A stretch of DNA of 64,000 nucleotides from Deltaproteobacteria bacterium (GTDB taxonomy: Bacteria; Desulfobacterota; Deferrimicrobia; Deferrimicrobiales; Deferrimicrobiaceae). Positions 1-8,796 of this stretch are shown piece by piece. The stretch's first letter is position 1; each line of letters begins with the position of its first letter. The notes under the pieces are model-generated. The model worked only from the letters and a program-made list of their open reading frames with translations. It made no database searches and had not been told where the DNA came from. A program made the translations under genes and the position numbers. The stretch spans positions 124,001 through 188,000 of the forward strand of contig JAKAHC010000001.1 in NCBI GenBank assembly GCA_021815305.1. Reading direction: 5' to 3'.

Positions 1-2910
1 CCCCCCGGTCCAGCGCACCCCGTCCGGATCCATCCTGGCGGAGAGATCCTTCCCCGTCAGTTCCAGTCCCCCTTCCCCGAGGGAAAGGGACCCGATGCGA
101 ACGGTTCCGGTGGTCCTGCCAACCGCCGTCAACGCCCCCTGGATCTCCGCACGACCCTGGATGGAGAATCGCCGCTTTTCGTCTTTCGGAGCCCCGTCGA
201 CCGCCTCGCCGAGGGAAAACGGTCCTTCCACGCGGAAGGCGAAAGGCTCCCGCAGGGAGACCGACCATGCCAGTTTCGTTTCCGGAGACCGCGTGAGGAT
301 CTCTCCCGCAAGGGTATCTCCCTGCCGCCTCCCGGAGGCCTGGATCTCCTGGAATCGGATTTCCTCCACGGAGGCTCCCCTTCCCCGCACCGAGGCGCGA
401 AACGCGGGGAACATGTCCGGCTCGAACCGCTTCCCGTCCGCGATGTCGCCAAGCAGGAGGACTCCGTCCGCCTCTCCGCTCCACGAACCGCCTGAAGGAA
501 TCTCCGGTCGCCCCGCCGCGGCAAGGAGGAACGAAGTGGGCAATCCCGTGGCGGACAGGGAGACCTTCGTAGGCCATCCCGCGCCCCGCCGGATTTCCGC
601 CGAGAGGTCGAGGTGCGGGGCATCGGCCGTGACGGAAAACGTTCCGCCGGCGGATCCGAGGGAACCTTCCGCGCGCACCCCGGCAACCCGCACCGCGCCG
701 GCGGTGATCTCTTTCGCGCCTGCCGCGAACCGGGGGACCTCCCAGCCGCGGGACCCTTCCTTTGCAGCGAATTTCGCGTCCAGGGACCCCCGGATGCCCG
801 AAAGGTTTTCCCGCTTGAGGAGGGAAAGCGCCTGCGCGATCTCCAGGCGGTCCACTTCCCCGGCGACCTCGGCTCCCTCTCCCGGGGCGCCTCTCGCCGA
901 AACGCGGACGGTCCCGTCGCCGAATCTCCCGCTCCCGCGCACGTTCCAGCGCGCCCCTCCCCATTCGCCGCCGTATTCCCCTTCCGCCTCCACGAAAGCC
1001 AGGCGGACCCCGCGGATCCCCATCCCGGCGGCGTGGACCGTTCCGGACAGCCCGAGAGACTTCGTGTCCGCATGGATTCTGGCATCCGCCTCCGCCATGC
1101 CCTCGACTCCTTCCAGGTACCCACGGATTTTCGCAGGCTCCTCCCCCAGGGAGGAGGCGACCGCGGACACCAGGCGACCGCTTTCCGAGAGATCGATCTC
1201 GCGGGCGGTCACGGTGAGGTCCGCCCGCGCCCCGGACGGTTGCAGAAGGCCCGCGACCGTCCCGACGGCCCTGACCTTCAAAGAGGGCGCCGGCACGTCC
1301 GCCACGAAGTGGAGCGATCCTGCGAGATCACCGTCGATCTTCAGGAGGATGGGAAGCGGGGGCAGCGCCCGGGCGGCAACGGAATCCGCCGTGAGGGAAG
1401 CGGCCGTCCGGAGACGGGAAACCGGCCCCGAGATTTCCCACTCCGACCCGATCTTCTCCCAGGAGAGCGGATAGTTCCACCCGTAGTCCGCCGCACTTCC
1501 GGCGGGCAGATGGACCGAACCTCGAAACCGGACGTTCCGGTCCGGCAGGGATCCTTCGCCGGAAGCCCGGATCTCCGCCTTCCCCGCGAGGAGGCGGAAG
1601 GAATCGACATGGACCGTGCCTCTTCCCGAAAGATCCCCGGAAACCTCCGCGGTGACGGGGAACCGAAGCCGCAACCGGTCCCGGTCCGACGAGGGAAGCT
1701 GTTCCACACCGTTTTGAAACGAAAGGGAAAGGCTCCCTTGAAGGCGGGCCGGCGTCCCTTCCAGACACGCGCTCGCATCCCCCGTTCCCCCGAAACGGGC
1801 GGGAACCCCGAGGCTTTTCCACGGAACCGCCGCGAGAGACAAGCGTCGCAGGGAGGCCTTGCCCTCCACCCGGCCCGAATCGAATGCGTACGACCCCGAC
1901 GCCTCGAGCGTTCCGCCCCAGAGCGTCGTCCGGGCGCCGTCGACCCTCACGATCCGGCCACCGAAAGAAGTTTCCGCTTCACCGTCCACCGGGGGTCCCT
2001 CCGCGATCCCCGCTTTGCTCAGGACGATTTTCCCGGACCCCTCGGGATTGTTCCAGGGACCGGAGACGGACGAGGAGAACTCGACCTTCCCCGTCCGGAG
2101 GAAGCCTTTCGCAAACGAGGCCCCCGGCGCATTCGCGGCAAGCCAGCGTGCGATGTCGACTTCTCCCGACACCTTCCCGCCCACGATGCGGGTCCCGGTG
2201 TCGACCACGCCCGAAAACCGCACCGCAGCCGCATCGCCCCACGCGCGCAGCCGCCGGAACCGAAGGGTCTTCTTCCTGTAGAGAAGGTCCGCGTCCATCG
2301 ATGCAAAGGGCCACGCACCCGCGCCCCCCCCGGGAAGCACGATATCTCCTGTCGTGCGCGCGAGCGATGCCGTGATGCGCGTGCCGAGGAAACGGACCTC
2401 CCGGATGCGAAGTTCCCGCACCGAGGTCTCCATGCGCCGCACCGGGCCCAGGGGGCCGAGCCGGGCCACCCCGTCGACCAGAAGGATCTCGGGGAGCGGC
2501 TCGGAGCGTCCGCCGCCTCCTTCCGCCGCCGTCAGCTTCTCGTAGAGGAGTCGGTTGGCCTCCCCGGCCTCGATCCGGAAATCGCGGACCCGGATGCGGG
2601 AAACGGGGATGTTCCCGCCGAGAAGGCGGGTGAAGGAGAGGGAAACGTCTACGGACCCGGCCCGCACCAGCGGCAGGCCGTCGAGGCCATCGCGTACGAC
2701 CAGGTCATCGAGGGAAAGACGAAGGTGCAGGGGGTGAAATTTCAGGCTCCGGTATCGGACCTCGAGTCCGTACCGGGCGGCGGCCTCTACCATCTCCTTC
2801 TCGGCCCTGCGCATCCTCCCCGGAATTTCCAGCGACACGCGCCACCCGGCAAGCGGCAACAGGACGACGAGCATGCCGCCCACGGTCCACCACACCCATC
2901 GTCTCGACAT
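1..2910 (-). CDS. AsmA/TamB-like envelope protein, N-terminal part (cut by window edge)
   Basis: An open frame runs without a stop from an ATG at 2910 to the window edge, giving 970 codons with the C-terminus missing. Residues about 5-25 form one hydrophobic N-terminal segment (WVWWTVGGMLVVLLPLAGW), an uncleaved anchor or signal. The rest is a long, repetitive, beta-rich sequence with many short 'G-x-V-x-V' strands, typical of AsmA-like or TamB-like proteins that span the periplasm and are linked to lipid transport or outer-membrane assembly. The gene lies alone downstream of the tRNA and a possible terminator, and no strong Shine-Dalgarno precedes the ATG. The family call rests on overall character rather than a single motif, and a DUF3971-type protein is equally possible. 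Confidence 0.7.
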   Translation of the reverse strand, partial: MSRRWVWWTVGGMLVVLLPLAGWRVSLEIPGRMRRAEKEMVEAAARYGLEVRYRSLKFHPLHLRLSLDDLVVRDGLDGLPLVRAGSVDVSLSFTRLLGGNIPVSRIRVRDFRIEAGEANRLLYEKLTAAEGGGGRSEPLPEILLVDGVARLGPLGPVRRMETSVRELRIREVRFLGTRITASLARTTGDIVLPGGGAGAWPFASMDADLLYRKKTLRFRRLRAWGDAAAVRFSGVVDTGTRIVGGKVSGEVDIARWLAANAPGASFAKGFLRTGKVEFSSSVSGPWNNPEGSGKIVLSKAGIAEGPPVDGEAETSFGGRIVRVDGARTTLWGGTLEASGSYAFDSGRVEGKASLRRLSLAAVPWKSLGVPARFGGTGDASACLEGTPARLQGSLSLSFQNGVEQLPSSDRDRLRLRFPVTAEVSGDLSGRGTVHVDSFRLLAGKAEIRASGEGSLPDRNVRFRGSVHLPAGSAADYGWNYPLSWEKIGSEWEISGPVSRLRTAASLTADSVAARALPPLPILLKIDGDLAGSLHFVADVPAPSLKVRAVGTVAGLLQPSGARADLTVTAREIDLSESGRLVSAVASSLGEEPAKIRGYLEGVEGMAEADARIHADTKSLGLSGTVHAAGMGIRGVRLAFVEAEGEYGGEWGGARWNVRGSGRFGDGTVRVSARGAPGEGAEVAGEVDRLEIAQALSLLKRENLSGIRGSLDAKFAAKEGSRGWEVPRFAAGAKEITAGAVRVAGVRAEGSLGSAGGTFSVTADAPHLDLSAEIRRGAGWPTKVSLSATGLPTSFLLAAAGRPEIPSGGSWSGEADGVLLLGDIADGKRFEPDMFPAFRASVRGRGASVEEIRFQEIQASGRRQGDTLAGEILTRSPETKLAWSVSLREPFAFRVEGPFSLGEAVDGAPKDEKRRFSIQGRAEIQGALTAVGRTTGTVRIGSLSLGEGGLELTGKDLSARMDPDGVRWTGG

Positions 2911-2943
2911 GGTTCAATTATAGAGAAAATCCCGCAAATGCGA

Positions 2944-2974
2944 AGGGCCCCTCCCCCCGTGGGGGAGAGGCCCT
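2944..2974 (-). terminator. Possible terminator hairpin after tRNA-Gly
   Basis: An inverted repeat (GGGCC-CTCCCCC arm, three-base loop, GGGGGAG-GGCCC arm) lies between the 3' end of tRNA-Gly and the start of the AsmA-like gene. The run of T on the minus strand is broken (TTCGCATTTG), so termination efficiency is doubtful. It could also act as a processing or attenuation structure. Confidence 0.4.
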
Positions 2975-3013
2975 CCGTCCGCTGCGAAGCCGGCCAGGCG
3001 GCGTTTTTCCGGA

Positions 3014-3088
3014 TGGAGCGGGCGACCGGATTCGAACCGGCGACGTCAAGCTTGGGAAGCTTGCATTCTACCCCTGAATTACGCCCGC
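3014..3088 (-). tRNA. tRNA-Gly (anticodon CCC)
   Basis: Read on the minus strand, this is a 75-nt cloverleaf with the acceptor stem GCGGGCG/CGCCCGC, the D-arm sequence TTCAGGGGTAGAA, an anticodon stem-loop CAAGC-TTCCCAA-GCTTG with anticodon CCC, the T-loop GGTTCGAATCC, and an encoded CCA end. CCC decodes the glycine codon GGG. It stands alone between the TPR gene and the AsmA-like gene. Confidence 0.96.
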
Positions 3089-3099
3089 ACGCCCAAGTA

Positions 3100-3129
3100 T
3101 CTTTACCACATCCGAAAACCGGTTTGCAA
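3100..3129 (-). promoter_or_regulatory. Candidate sigma-70 promoter for tRNA-Gly
   Basis: On the minus strand a TTGCAA -35 element (3124-3129) and a TAAAGA -10 element (3100-3105) are separated by 18 bases. They put the transcription start just ahead of the mature tRNA 5' end at 3088. Both elements match the consensus only partly, but their placement fits a dedicated tRNA promoter. Confidence 0.4.
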
Positions 3130-3146
3130 CGGGGAACCGCATCCCG

Positions 3147-4472
3147 TCAGGACCTGTACGCCTCCGTCCGGGTCCCGACGTCGCGATATCCCGGCATCTC
3201 CTTGTAAAGCGCGAGGAAGATTTCCCGTGCCTCTTCTTCCCGCCCGGCGCGCGACAGGAGCACCCCCTTGTGGTACCGCACGTCGCGTCGCTCATCCTCG
3301 CTCAGCGTCCCGCTTTTCCCCGTTTCCTCCAGGACGCCGATCGCCGCGTCGTGGTCCCCCTGGTCGGAGAGGGTGTCCGCAAGCAGCGACGATGCCCCGA
3401 CCAGCAGTTCGGCTTTTTGCATCGCGAGGCGGAACTCCTTCGCCGCCTCCTCCAGGAGCCCCATCTCCTTGTAGGCGATCCCCAGGTTGTAGCGGGCATC
3501 CAGGTCCGTGTCGCCGATCTCTTCCTGGACCTTCGCCTGCAGTCGCCCCAGCGCGCTGCGTACGATGTTCTCCTCCTCCTGGTACCCCTCTTCGGACGGC
3601 CCCTCCGGTTCTTCCTCCCCGGGCGGAGGAACGTCCGCCTGCGGCACCTCCGCGGCAGGGACGGATGGCGCGGCCAGCTTCTCCGCCGCCTCGGTGAAGG
3701 AGAACGCTTTCGCCCCAGCGACGTCCCAACCGCCGCGGATGGCATCGAGGACATCCCGCATCTCCGCCGCCGCGTGCTCCTGGCCCTCGGCGCTCTCCGC
3801 ACCCTCGACCAGACGGTCCAGGATCGGCAGGCCTTCCTCCCTCATGCCGATGGAAATCCAGAGGAATCCGCACGATTCCATGATCGAGGAATCCCCTCCC
3901 GCCTGGGACATCAACCCCCGCACGCGTTCCGTGAACTCCGCGTACATCCCGGTGGTCGCCGTGGTCGGTGCGGCCCTCTCCAACTCGTTCACCGCCTCGA
4001 GGAACTTCTTCTGCCCCCGCAGGACGTCGCACAGGTACAACCGGGGAAGCGGATTTTTCGGGAGGAATTCGGCGACCTGCCGGAAAAAATCGAGGCGCTG
4101 TTCGTCCGTGTGGAACCGGCCCGGTTCCCCCGCCGCTTTCCGAAGCTCCACCTGGGCGTCCGCACCGAGACCTTCCTGCGCCAGCAGCCGGATGATCCAC
4201 TTCTGGAAGTCGTTGTTCCCGGGGTCGTGCTTCAGCATCTGGCGCAGGACGGCGATCGCCTTCCCGGCGAACCCGTCCTTCTCGTAAAGCACCGCACAGC
4301 GCGCGAGTTGATCCAGTCCCTCGACGACCTCTCCCTGCCGCATGAGGAAGATTCCCAGCTTCTGGCGCGCCTGGGGATCGTTGGGGGCGTTCTGGACCTT
4401 CTTCGAAAGGGAAGCGCGGTCCTCCTGCTCCTGCGAGGAGAACATCTTCTTCATCTTGTCGAGAAAGCTCAT
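3147..4472 (-). CDS. Tetratricopeptide-repeat protein
   Basis: 441 aa with no signal peptide, so probably cytoplasmic. The N-terminus is charged and helical (MSFLDKMKKMF). TPR-type helix pairs occupy about residues 35-105 (for example GIFLMRQGE and AIAVLRQMLKHDPGN) and about 330-435 (ARYNLGIAYKEMGLLEEA, VRYHKGVLLSRAGREEEA). An acidic, proline-rich linker lies near 270-305. TPRs normally mediate protein contacts; the partner cannot be told from sequence. It is the last gene of the aro/acc operon, about 40 bases after accC. It resembles the TPR proteins that accompany type IV pilus or motility loci, but that link is only inferred from position. Confidence 0.85.
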   Translation of the reverse strand: MSFLDKMKKMFSSQEQEDRASLSKKVQNAPNDPQARQKLGIFLMRQGEVVEGLDQLARCAVLYEKDGFAGKAIAVLRQMLKHDPGNNDFQKWIIRLLAQEGLGADAQVELRKAAGEPGRFHTDEQRLDFFRQVAEFLPKNPLPRLYLCDVLRGQKKFLEAVNELERAAPTTATTGMYAEFTERVRGLMSQAGGDSSIMESCGFLWISIGMREEGLPILDRLVEGAESAEGQEHAAAEMRDVLDAIRGGWDVAGAKAFSFTEAAEKLAAPSVPAAEVPQADVPPPGEEEPEGPSEEGYQEEENIVRSALGRLQAKVQEEIGDTDLDARYNLGIAYKEMGLLEEAAKEFRLAMQKAELLVGASSLLADTLSDQGDHDAAIGVLEETGKSGTLSEDERRDVRYHKGVLLSRAGREEEAREIFLALYKEMPGYRDVGTRTEAYRS

Positions 4473-4512
4473 CGCGTCCTGCCGTCCTCGTCTTCCGGAA
4501 ATGTGGGGTGGA

Positions 4513-5850
4513 TCATGGCCGTTGTTTCTCCAGGAAGTTCGTCGAGAGCCGCGCCTCGACGAAATCCGAGTTCACCATCATCTTCTTGTGGAACGGCACG
4601 GTAGTGCGTACCCCATCCACCCTGAACTCGTCGAGGGCGCGCCGCATCCGCATGATGGCGTCGTTCCGGTCCTCGCCGTGGACGATCAACTTCCCCAGCA
4701 GCGAGTCGTACGTGGAGGGGACGGTGTACCCCGGGTAGATCGCCGTGTCGACGCGGACGCCGAATCCCCCGGGGAAAACGCACGAATGGATGGATCCCGG
4801 GGACGGGAGGAACGTATCGGGGTCTTCCGCATTGATGCGGACCTCGATGGCATGGCCTCGCTGCGCGACGTCTTTCTGTTCGTACCGCAGCTTCTTCCCG
4901 TCCGCGATCCGGATCTGCTCCCGCACGATGTCGATCCCGGTGATCATCTCGGTGACCGGGTGCTCCACCTGGATCCGGGTGTTCATCTCGAGGAAGTAGA
5001 ACTCCCCATCGGGGATGTAGAGGAACTCCACGGTGCCCACGCTGTTATAGTTCACCGCCGCCGCCGCGTCGACCGCCGCTTTCCACATGCGGTGCCGGAC
5101 CCGGGCGGGCAGGGCGGGGGCCGGCGCTTCCTCGATCAGCTTCTGGTGACGCCGCTGGATGGAGCAATCGCGGTCTCCCAGGTGGATCACGTTGCCGTGG
5201 CGGTCCCCCATCACCTGGACCTCGACGTGCCGGGCGTTGTCGAAGTATTTTTCGACGTAGACCGAGGGAACGCCGAAGGACGAGAGCGCCTCCGACTGGG
5301 CGGTCAGGAAGGCGTTGATGAAGGAAGCGGGGCTATGGACGATCTTCATCCCGCGACCGCCGCCACCCGCAGCCGCCTTGACGATCACGGGGAAACCGAT
5401 CTCCTTGGCGACGCGCAGACCGTCGTCCTCTTCGGTGACGGCGCCGTCGCTCCCCGGGACTACCGGCACCTTGGACTTCTGCGCCAGGCGCCGCGCCTCG
5501 ATCTTGTCCCCCATCATCCGGATGGATTCCGCCGAGGGACCGATGAACTTGACCCCGTAGTTCATGCAGATCTCGGCGAAGGCCGCGTTCTCCGCGAGGA
5601 ACCCGTAGCCCGGATGGACGGAATCGGCGTCCGTGATCTCGACGGCCGACAGGATCGCGGGGACGTTCAGGTAGCTTTCCGCGCTGGGCGGAGGCCCGAT
5701 GCAGACGGATTGGTCCGCCAGCCGCACGTGCAGCGCCTGGCGGTCCGCCGTGGAGAAGACCGCCACCGTCTTGATCCCCATCTCCCGGCAGGACCGGATG
5801 ATCCGGACGGCGATCTCTCCGCGGTTGGCGATCAACACCTTATGGATCAT
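4513..5850 (-). CDS. accC: Acetyl-CoA carboxylase, biotin carboxylase subunit
   Basis: This subunit carries out the ATP-dependent carboxylation of biotin on AccB, the first half-reaction of malonyl-CoA synthesis for fatty acids. The 445-aa protein starts MIHKVLIANRGEIAVRI, has the ATP-grasp glycine loop GGGGRGMK near residue 160, and carries the later signature MNTRIQVEHPVTE; the length is normal for the family. I chose the ATG at 5850 because it gives the standard AccC N-terminus. A GTG three codons upstream (5859) lies immediately after the accB stop and is the alternative. It is coupled to accB, as in most bacteria. Confidence 0.97.
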   Translation of the reverse strand: MIHKVLIANRGEIAVRIIRSCREMGIKTVAVFSTADRQALHVRLADQSVCIGPPPSAESYLNVPAILSAVEITDADSVHPGYGFLAENAAFAEICMNYGVKFIGPSAESIRMMGDKIEARRLAQKSKVPVVPGSDGAVTEEDDGLRVAKEIGFPVIVKAAAGGGGRGMKIVHSPASFINAFLTAQSEALSSFGVPSVYVEKYFDNARHVEVQVMGDRHGNVIHLGDRDCSIQRRHQKLIEEAPAPALPARVRHRMWKAAVDAAAAVNYNSVGTVEFLYIPDGEFYFLEMNTRIQVEHPVTEMITGIDIVREQIRIADGKKLRYEQKDVAQRGHAIEVRINAEDPDTFLPSPGSIHSCVFPGGFGVRVDTAIYPGYTVPSTYDSLLGKLIVHGEDRNDAIMRMRRALDEFRVDGVRTTVPFHKKMMVNSDFVEARLSTNFLEKQRP

Positions 5851-5860
5851 GCCCTGCACC

Positions 5861-6322
5861 CTACTCCGGGAGGATGTGGAACAAGGGCTGGCCGTAAGCC
5901 ACCGGTTGGGCGTTCTCCACCAGGATCGCGGCGATCGTCCCGGTGGTGTCTGATTCGATCTGATTCATGATTTTCATCGCCTCGACGATGCACAGGACCT
6001 GCCCCTTGACCACGCGGGTTCCGACCTCGACAAACGGCGCGGCGTCGGGGGCGGGGGAGCGGTAGAACGTACCGACGATCGGAGAGACGATCTCCTTGTG
6101 GGAGGATTTCGTCGGGGGAACCGCGGCCTGCGCCTCCTCCGGCGCACGGACCGGCCCGGCAGGGGAAAGAGGGGCCGCGGCCTGCGCCGATGCGGCCGCC
6201 GGAACGCCTTGCGCGGGACCGCGGCGGACCTTGAGCACCATGTCCCCCCGGCCCAGCTCGAACTCGCAGACATCGGTCCCCTTCAGCAGTTCCAGAATCT
6301 CCCGTATTTCTTTCAGATTCAT
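5861..6322 (-). CDS. accB: Acetyl-CoA carboxylase, biotin carboxyl carrier protein
   Basis: 153 aa. The N-terminal [13 protein letters not shown] helix is followed by an Ala/Pro-rich flexible linker (about residues 40-75) and a C-terminal biotinyl domain. That domain carries the attachment motif EAMKIMN with the biotin-accepting lysine at 117. The protein shuttles carboxybiotin from AccC to the carboxyltransferase. The ATG at 6322 is preceded by a G-rich Shine-Dalgarno (AGGGG). It lies 10 bases after efp and directly before accC, forming efp-accB-accC as in many Proteobacteria. Confidence 0.97.
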   Translation of the reverse strand: MNLKEIREILELLKGTDVCEFELGRGDMVLKVRRGPAQGVPAAASAQAAAPLSPAGPVRAPEEAQAAVPPTKSSHKEIVSPIVGTFYRSPAPDAAPFVEVGTRVVKGQVLCIVEAMKIMNQIESDTTGTIAAILVENAQPVAYGQPLFHILPE

Positions 6323-6332
6323 GGGTATCCCC

Positions 6333-6890
6333 TCACGCCCGCTCGATGTACGTGCCGGTACGCGTATCCACCTTGATCCTGTCCCCCTCGTTCAGAAACA
6401 GGGGCACCTGCACGACGGCTCCGGATTCGAGTTTCGCGGCCTTGGTGGCGCCGCTCACCGTGTCTCCCCGGACACCGGGCTCGGTTTCCACGATTTTCAG
6501 GTCGATGAAGAACGGGATATCGATCCCGATGGGTTCGCCCTTGTAGAAGAGGATCTGGACGGGAAGGTTTTCGATCAGGTAGTTCCCGGCTTCGGCCACG
6601 TGGTCTTCGTCGAGGTAGATCTGCTCGTAGGTTTTCGTGTCCATGAAGTGGTACTGGGTTTCCATCTTGTACATGAACTGCATTTCGCGGTCTTCGAGGT
6701 CGGGTTTCTCGACCTTGTCTCCGCTGCGGAACGTATGCTCCAGGACGGCTCCGGTCTTCAGGTTCTTGAGCTTGGTCCGGACGAAAGCCACGCCCTTTCC
6801 GGGCTTTACGTGCTGGAAATAGGTGATGACGTACGGGCTCCCGTCGAAGTCGATCTTGAGCCCATTGCGGAAATCCGATGTCGTGTACAT
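6333..6890 (-). CDS. efp: Translation elongation factor P
   Basis: 185 aa, the normal length for EF-P. This factor binds between the ribosomal P and E sites and relieves stalling at polyproline. The N-terminal KOW-like domain contains the loop PGKG with lysine 32, which occupies the tip that is modified in many species. Two OB-like domains follow ([14 protein letters not shown] and the C-terminal [17 protein letters not shown]). The ATG at 6890 gives the standard start [10 protein letters not shown]; the frame stays open upstream but that part overlaps pepP and looks non-coding. No epmA or epmB is seen in this window. Confidence 0.97.
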   Translation of the reverse strand: MYTTSDFRNGLKIDFDGSPYVITYFQHVKPGKGVAFVRTKLKNLKTGAVLEHTFRSGDKVEKPDLEDREMQFMYKMETQYHFMDTKTYEQIYLDEDHVAEAGNYLIENLPVQILFYKGEPIGIDIPFFIDLKIVETEPGVRGDTVSGATKAAKLESGAVVQVPLFLNEGDRIKVDTRTGTYIERA

Positions 6891-6906
6891 CCGGTATTCG
6901 CTCCCT

Positions 6907-7980
6907 TCAAAGCAGCGGTGACAATGTCTTGGGGAGGAACGTGATCCGTTCGCACCCCGAGGCGGTGACCTTCGACGTGTCCTCGAGCCGGACCCCCCCC
7001 GCCCCGGGAAGGTACACTCCGGGTTCCACGGTAACCACCATCCCCTCCTCGAGACGGTCCTTCGACCTCGGGGAGAGCGCGGGGCGTTCGTGGATGTCGA
7101 GCCCGACGCCGTGACCCGTCGAGTGAACAAAATACTTCAAATATCCGGACCGGTCCAGCGATTCCCGCACCCGGGCGTCCACCTCCCGGCATGGGATCCC
7201 CGGCCGCAGCGCCTTGAGCCCCGCCTCCTGCGCCCGCCGCACGGCGTCGTACACTTTCCCGAAAGGGCGCGGGGGTTTCGAGGGGAAGATCGTCACCGTC
7301 TCATCGGAACAGTACCCGTTCTTCCTCGCGCCGAAATCCACGATGAGGGGACCTTTCTCCCCGATGGGGATTCCCGTGGGGGCGGCGTGGGGCATGGCGG
7401 AGCGGGCGCCGTCCGCGACGATCGGGCGGAAAGAGACCTCCTCCGCGCCCCGCAGCATCATCTCCCGGTCCAGGTCGGCGGCAACCGCGCGTTCCGCCTT
7501 TCCCGTGACCCCGGAGGCGAGCACGGCCAGAAGGGCCGCGGTGGCCGCCGCCGCCGCGCCTTCCATCTCGAGGAGTTCCTCCGGGTCCTTCCGCATCCGT
7601 ATCGGCTCGACAAGGTCCCCGGCAGGCAGGAAACGGTCCCGTCCCTTTCGGGAAAGGGTCCGGAAGGAATCCACGGCGAGATACCGCGATTCAAATCCTA
7701 CGCGGCGCGCCCGCAGGTTGCGCAGGCGGCGCGCGATCTCGTCCCACTTCCGGGCCGTGACGATCACCCTCGCGCCGCGGACTTCCCGGCGCGCCTGGAC
7801 GTCGTACCTTCCGTCGGTGAACAGGACGGCATCCGCCGGTGCGACGAGCAGCGCGGCTTCGCTCCCCGTGAAACCCGTGAGATACCGAATGTTGGTGAGG
7901 CGCACGCAGAGGTATGCGTCCATGCGGCGCTTCCGCAGGACCGCGAGCAACCGCTCGAACCGGTCCTTACCCCCTCCCAC
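6907..7980 (-). CDS. pepP: Xaa-Pro aminopeptidase / M24 metallopeptidase
   Basis: 357 aa. The N-terminal creatinase-like domain begins with the usual RFERLLAVLRKR helix and the YLTGFTGSEAAL segment. The C-terminal pita-bread domain carries the M24 metal-site regions: DFGARKNGYCSDET, HSTGHGVGLDIHE, VTVEPGVY and VRLEDT. The enzyme releases N-terminal residues next to proline. The GTG at 7980 has a purine-rich Shine-Dalgarno (GGGGGAAGAG) and restores the family N-terminus; the first ATG (7923) would remove it. It overlaps aroQ by 14 bases and precedes efp, a common gene pair. The exact subfamily (pepP or pepQ) is not certain. Confidence 0.9.
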   Translation of the reverse strand: MGGGKDRFERLLAVLRKRRMDAYLCVRLTNIRYLTGFTGSEAALLVAPADAVLFTDGRYDVQARREVRGARVIVTARKWDEIARRLRNLRARRVGFESRYLAVDSFRTLSRKGRDRFLPAGDLVEPIRMRKDPEELLEMEGAAAAATAALLAVLASGVTGKAERAVAADLDREMMLRGAEEVSFRPIVADGARSAMPHAAPTGIPIGEKGPLIVDFGARKNGYCSDETVTIFPSKPPRPFGKVYDAVRRAQEAGLKALRPGIPCREVDARVRESLDRSGYLKYFVHSTGHGVGLDIHERPALSPRSKDRLEEGMVVTVEPGVYLPGAGGVRLEDTSKVTASGCERITFLPKTLSPLL

Positions 7981-8440
7981 GGCTCTTCCCCCGCCGGAGA
8001 TGGCGCAGGAGGGCCTGCAGGGCGAGGAGGTACCCGGATCCGCCGAATCCGCAGATCCGCCCCATGACCACATCCTCGACGAAGGATACCTTCCGGAACC
8101 CTTCCCGCCGCGCGGGGTTGGAAAGGTGCACCTCGATCGTGGGAAGGTCCGCGTAGAGCAGGGCATCGCGGATCGCGACGCTCGTGTGGGTGAATCCCCC
8201 GGGGTTGATCACCACGCCGTCGGCTTTTTCACGTGCCTCCTGGAGGACATCCACGATCGCCCCCTCGTGGTTCGACTGGAAGAAGACGACCTCCACCCCT
8301 TCTTTCCTTGCCGCCTCTTCGACACTTTCGCGGATGTCGGCCAGGGTCTGTTTTCCGTAGACGTCGGGTTCCCGCTTCCCGAGGACGTTGAGATTGGGAC
8401 CGTTCACGAACAGGACCCGCAGGGGGGATCTTCTCTTCAC
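7967..8440 (-). CDS. aroQ: 3-dehydroquinate dehydratase, type II
   Basis: 157 aa, typical for the small dodecameric type II enzyme that makes 3-dehydroshikimate in the shikimate pathway. Visible signatures are the GPNLNVLGKREP start, the flexible-lid region with catalytic tyrosine about 28, NPGGFTHTS, EVHLSN and GFGGSGYLLAL. The GTG at 8440 overlaps the TGA of the roadblock gene and has GGGAG upstream, so translation is coupled. It lies in the same operon as aroC, aroK and aroB. Confidence 0.96.
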   Translation of the reverse strand: MKRRSPLRVLFVNGPNLNVLGKREPDVYGKQTLADIRESVEEAARKEGVEVVFFQSNHEGAIVDVLQEAREKADGVVINPGGFTHTSVAIRDALLYADLPTIEVHLSNPARREGFRKVSFVEDVVMGRICGFGGSGYLLALQALLRHLRRGKSRGRG

Positions 8441-8796
8441 AGCATCTCCCGGGTCCGGCGTGCTGCCTGCCGAAGGAGGAACCGGCACTTCCCCGGAACG
8501 GTGCCGGAGGCCGTGACGATCACCAGGTAATACTCGCCGGTGACCTTCCGCACGAAAACCATGGCGTTCCCCCCGCCGAGGTAGACCTCTTCCGCGGAGC
8601 CCAACCCGTTCTCCTCCGCGATGCGATCGGATTCCCGGAAAAACTGGACGATCTCGGCGCACAGGGCGGACAGGTCCCTCGTCTCGCCGGGAGAAAGCCA
8701 CTCCTCCACGGTAAGCCCGTCGGTGCCCACAATGGCCCCGCACGTAACGCCGGGATCCCTTCGGTGCATTTCCTCAATGATATCGCGAAAGGTCAT
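8437..8796 (-). CDS. Roadblock/LC7-like protein
   Basis: 119 aa. The fold pattern (FRDIIEEMHRRDPGVTCGAIVGTDGLTVEEWL, then AEEVYLGGGNAMVFVRKVTGEYYLVIVTA) matches the Roadblock/LC7 (MglB-like) family. Its members dimerise and often regulate Ras-like GTPases such as MglA. The ATG at 8796 has AAGGAG at ideal spacing. It overlaps the end of the AroB-TPR gene by 23 bases and is coupled to aroQ. No GTPase partner lies nearby, so the function is unknown; the aro operon position may be a historical accident or may reflect a link with the TPR tail of AroB. Confidence 0.8.
   Translation of the reverse strand: MTFRDIIEEMHRRDPGVTCGAIVGTDGLTVEEWLSPGETRDLSALCAEIVQFFRESDRIAEENGLGSAEEVYLGGGNAMVFVRKVTGEYYLVIVTASGTVPGKCRFLLRQAARRTREML

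Noticed and set aside
613-3207. 864-codon plus-strand open frame opposite the AsmA-like gene and the tRNA
   Set aside because: Arg/Pro-rich sequence without any domain, and it runs across a tRNA gene. It is the usual antisense shadow in GC-rich DNA; the minus-strand frame encodes the coherent protein.
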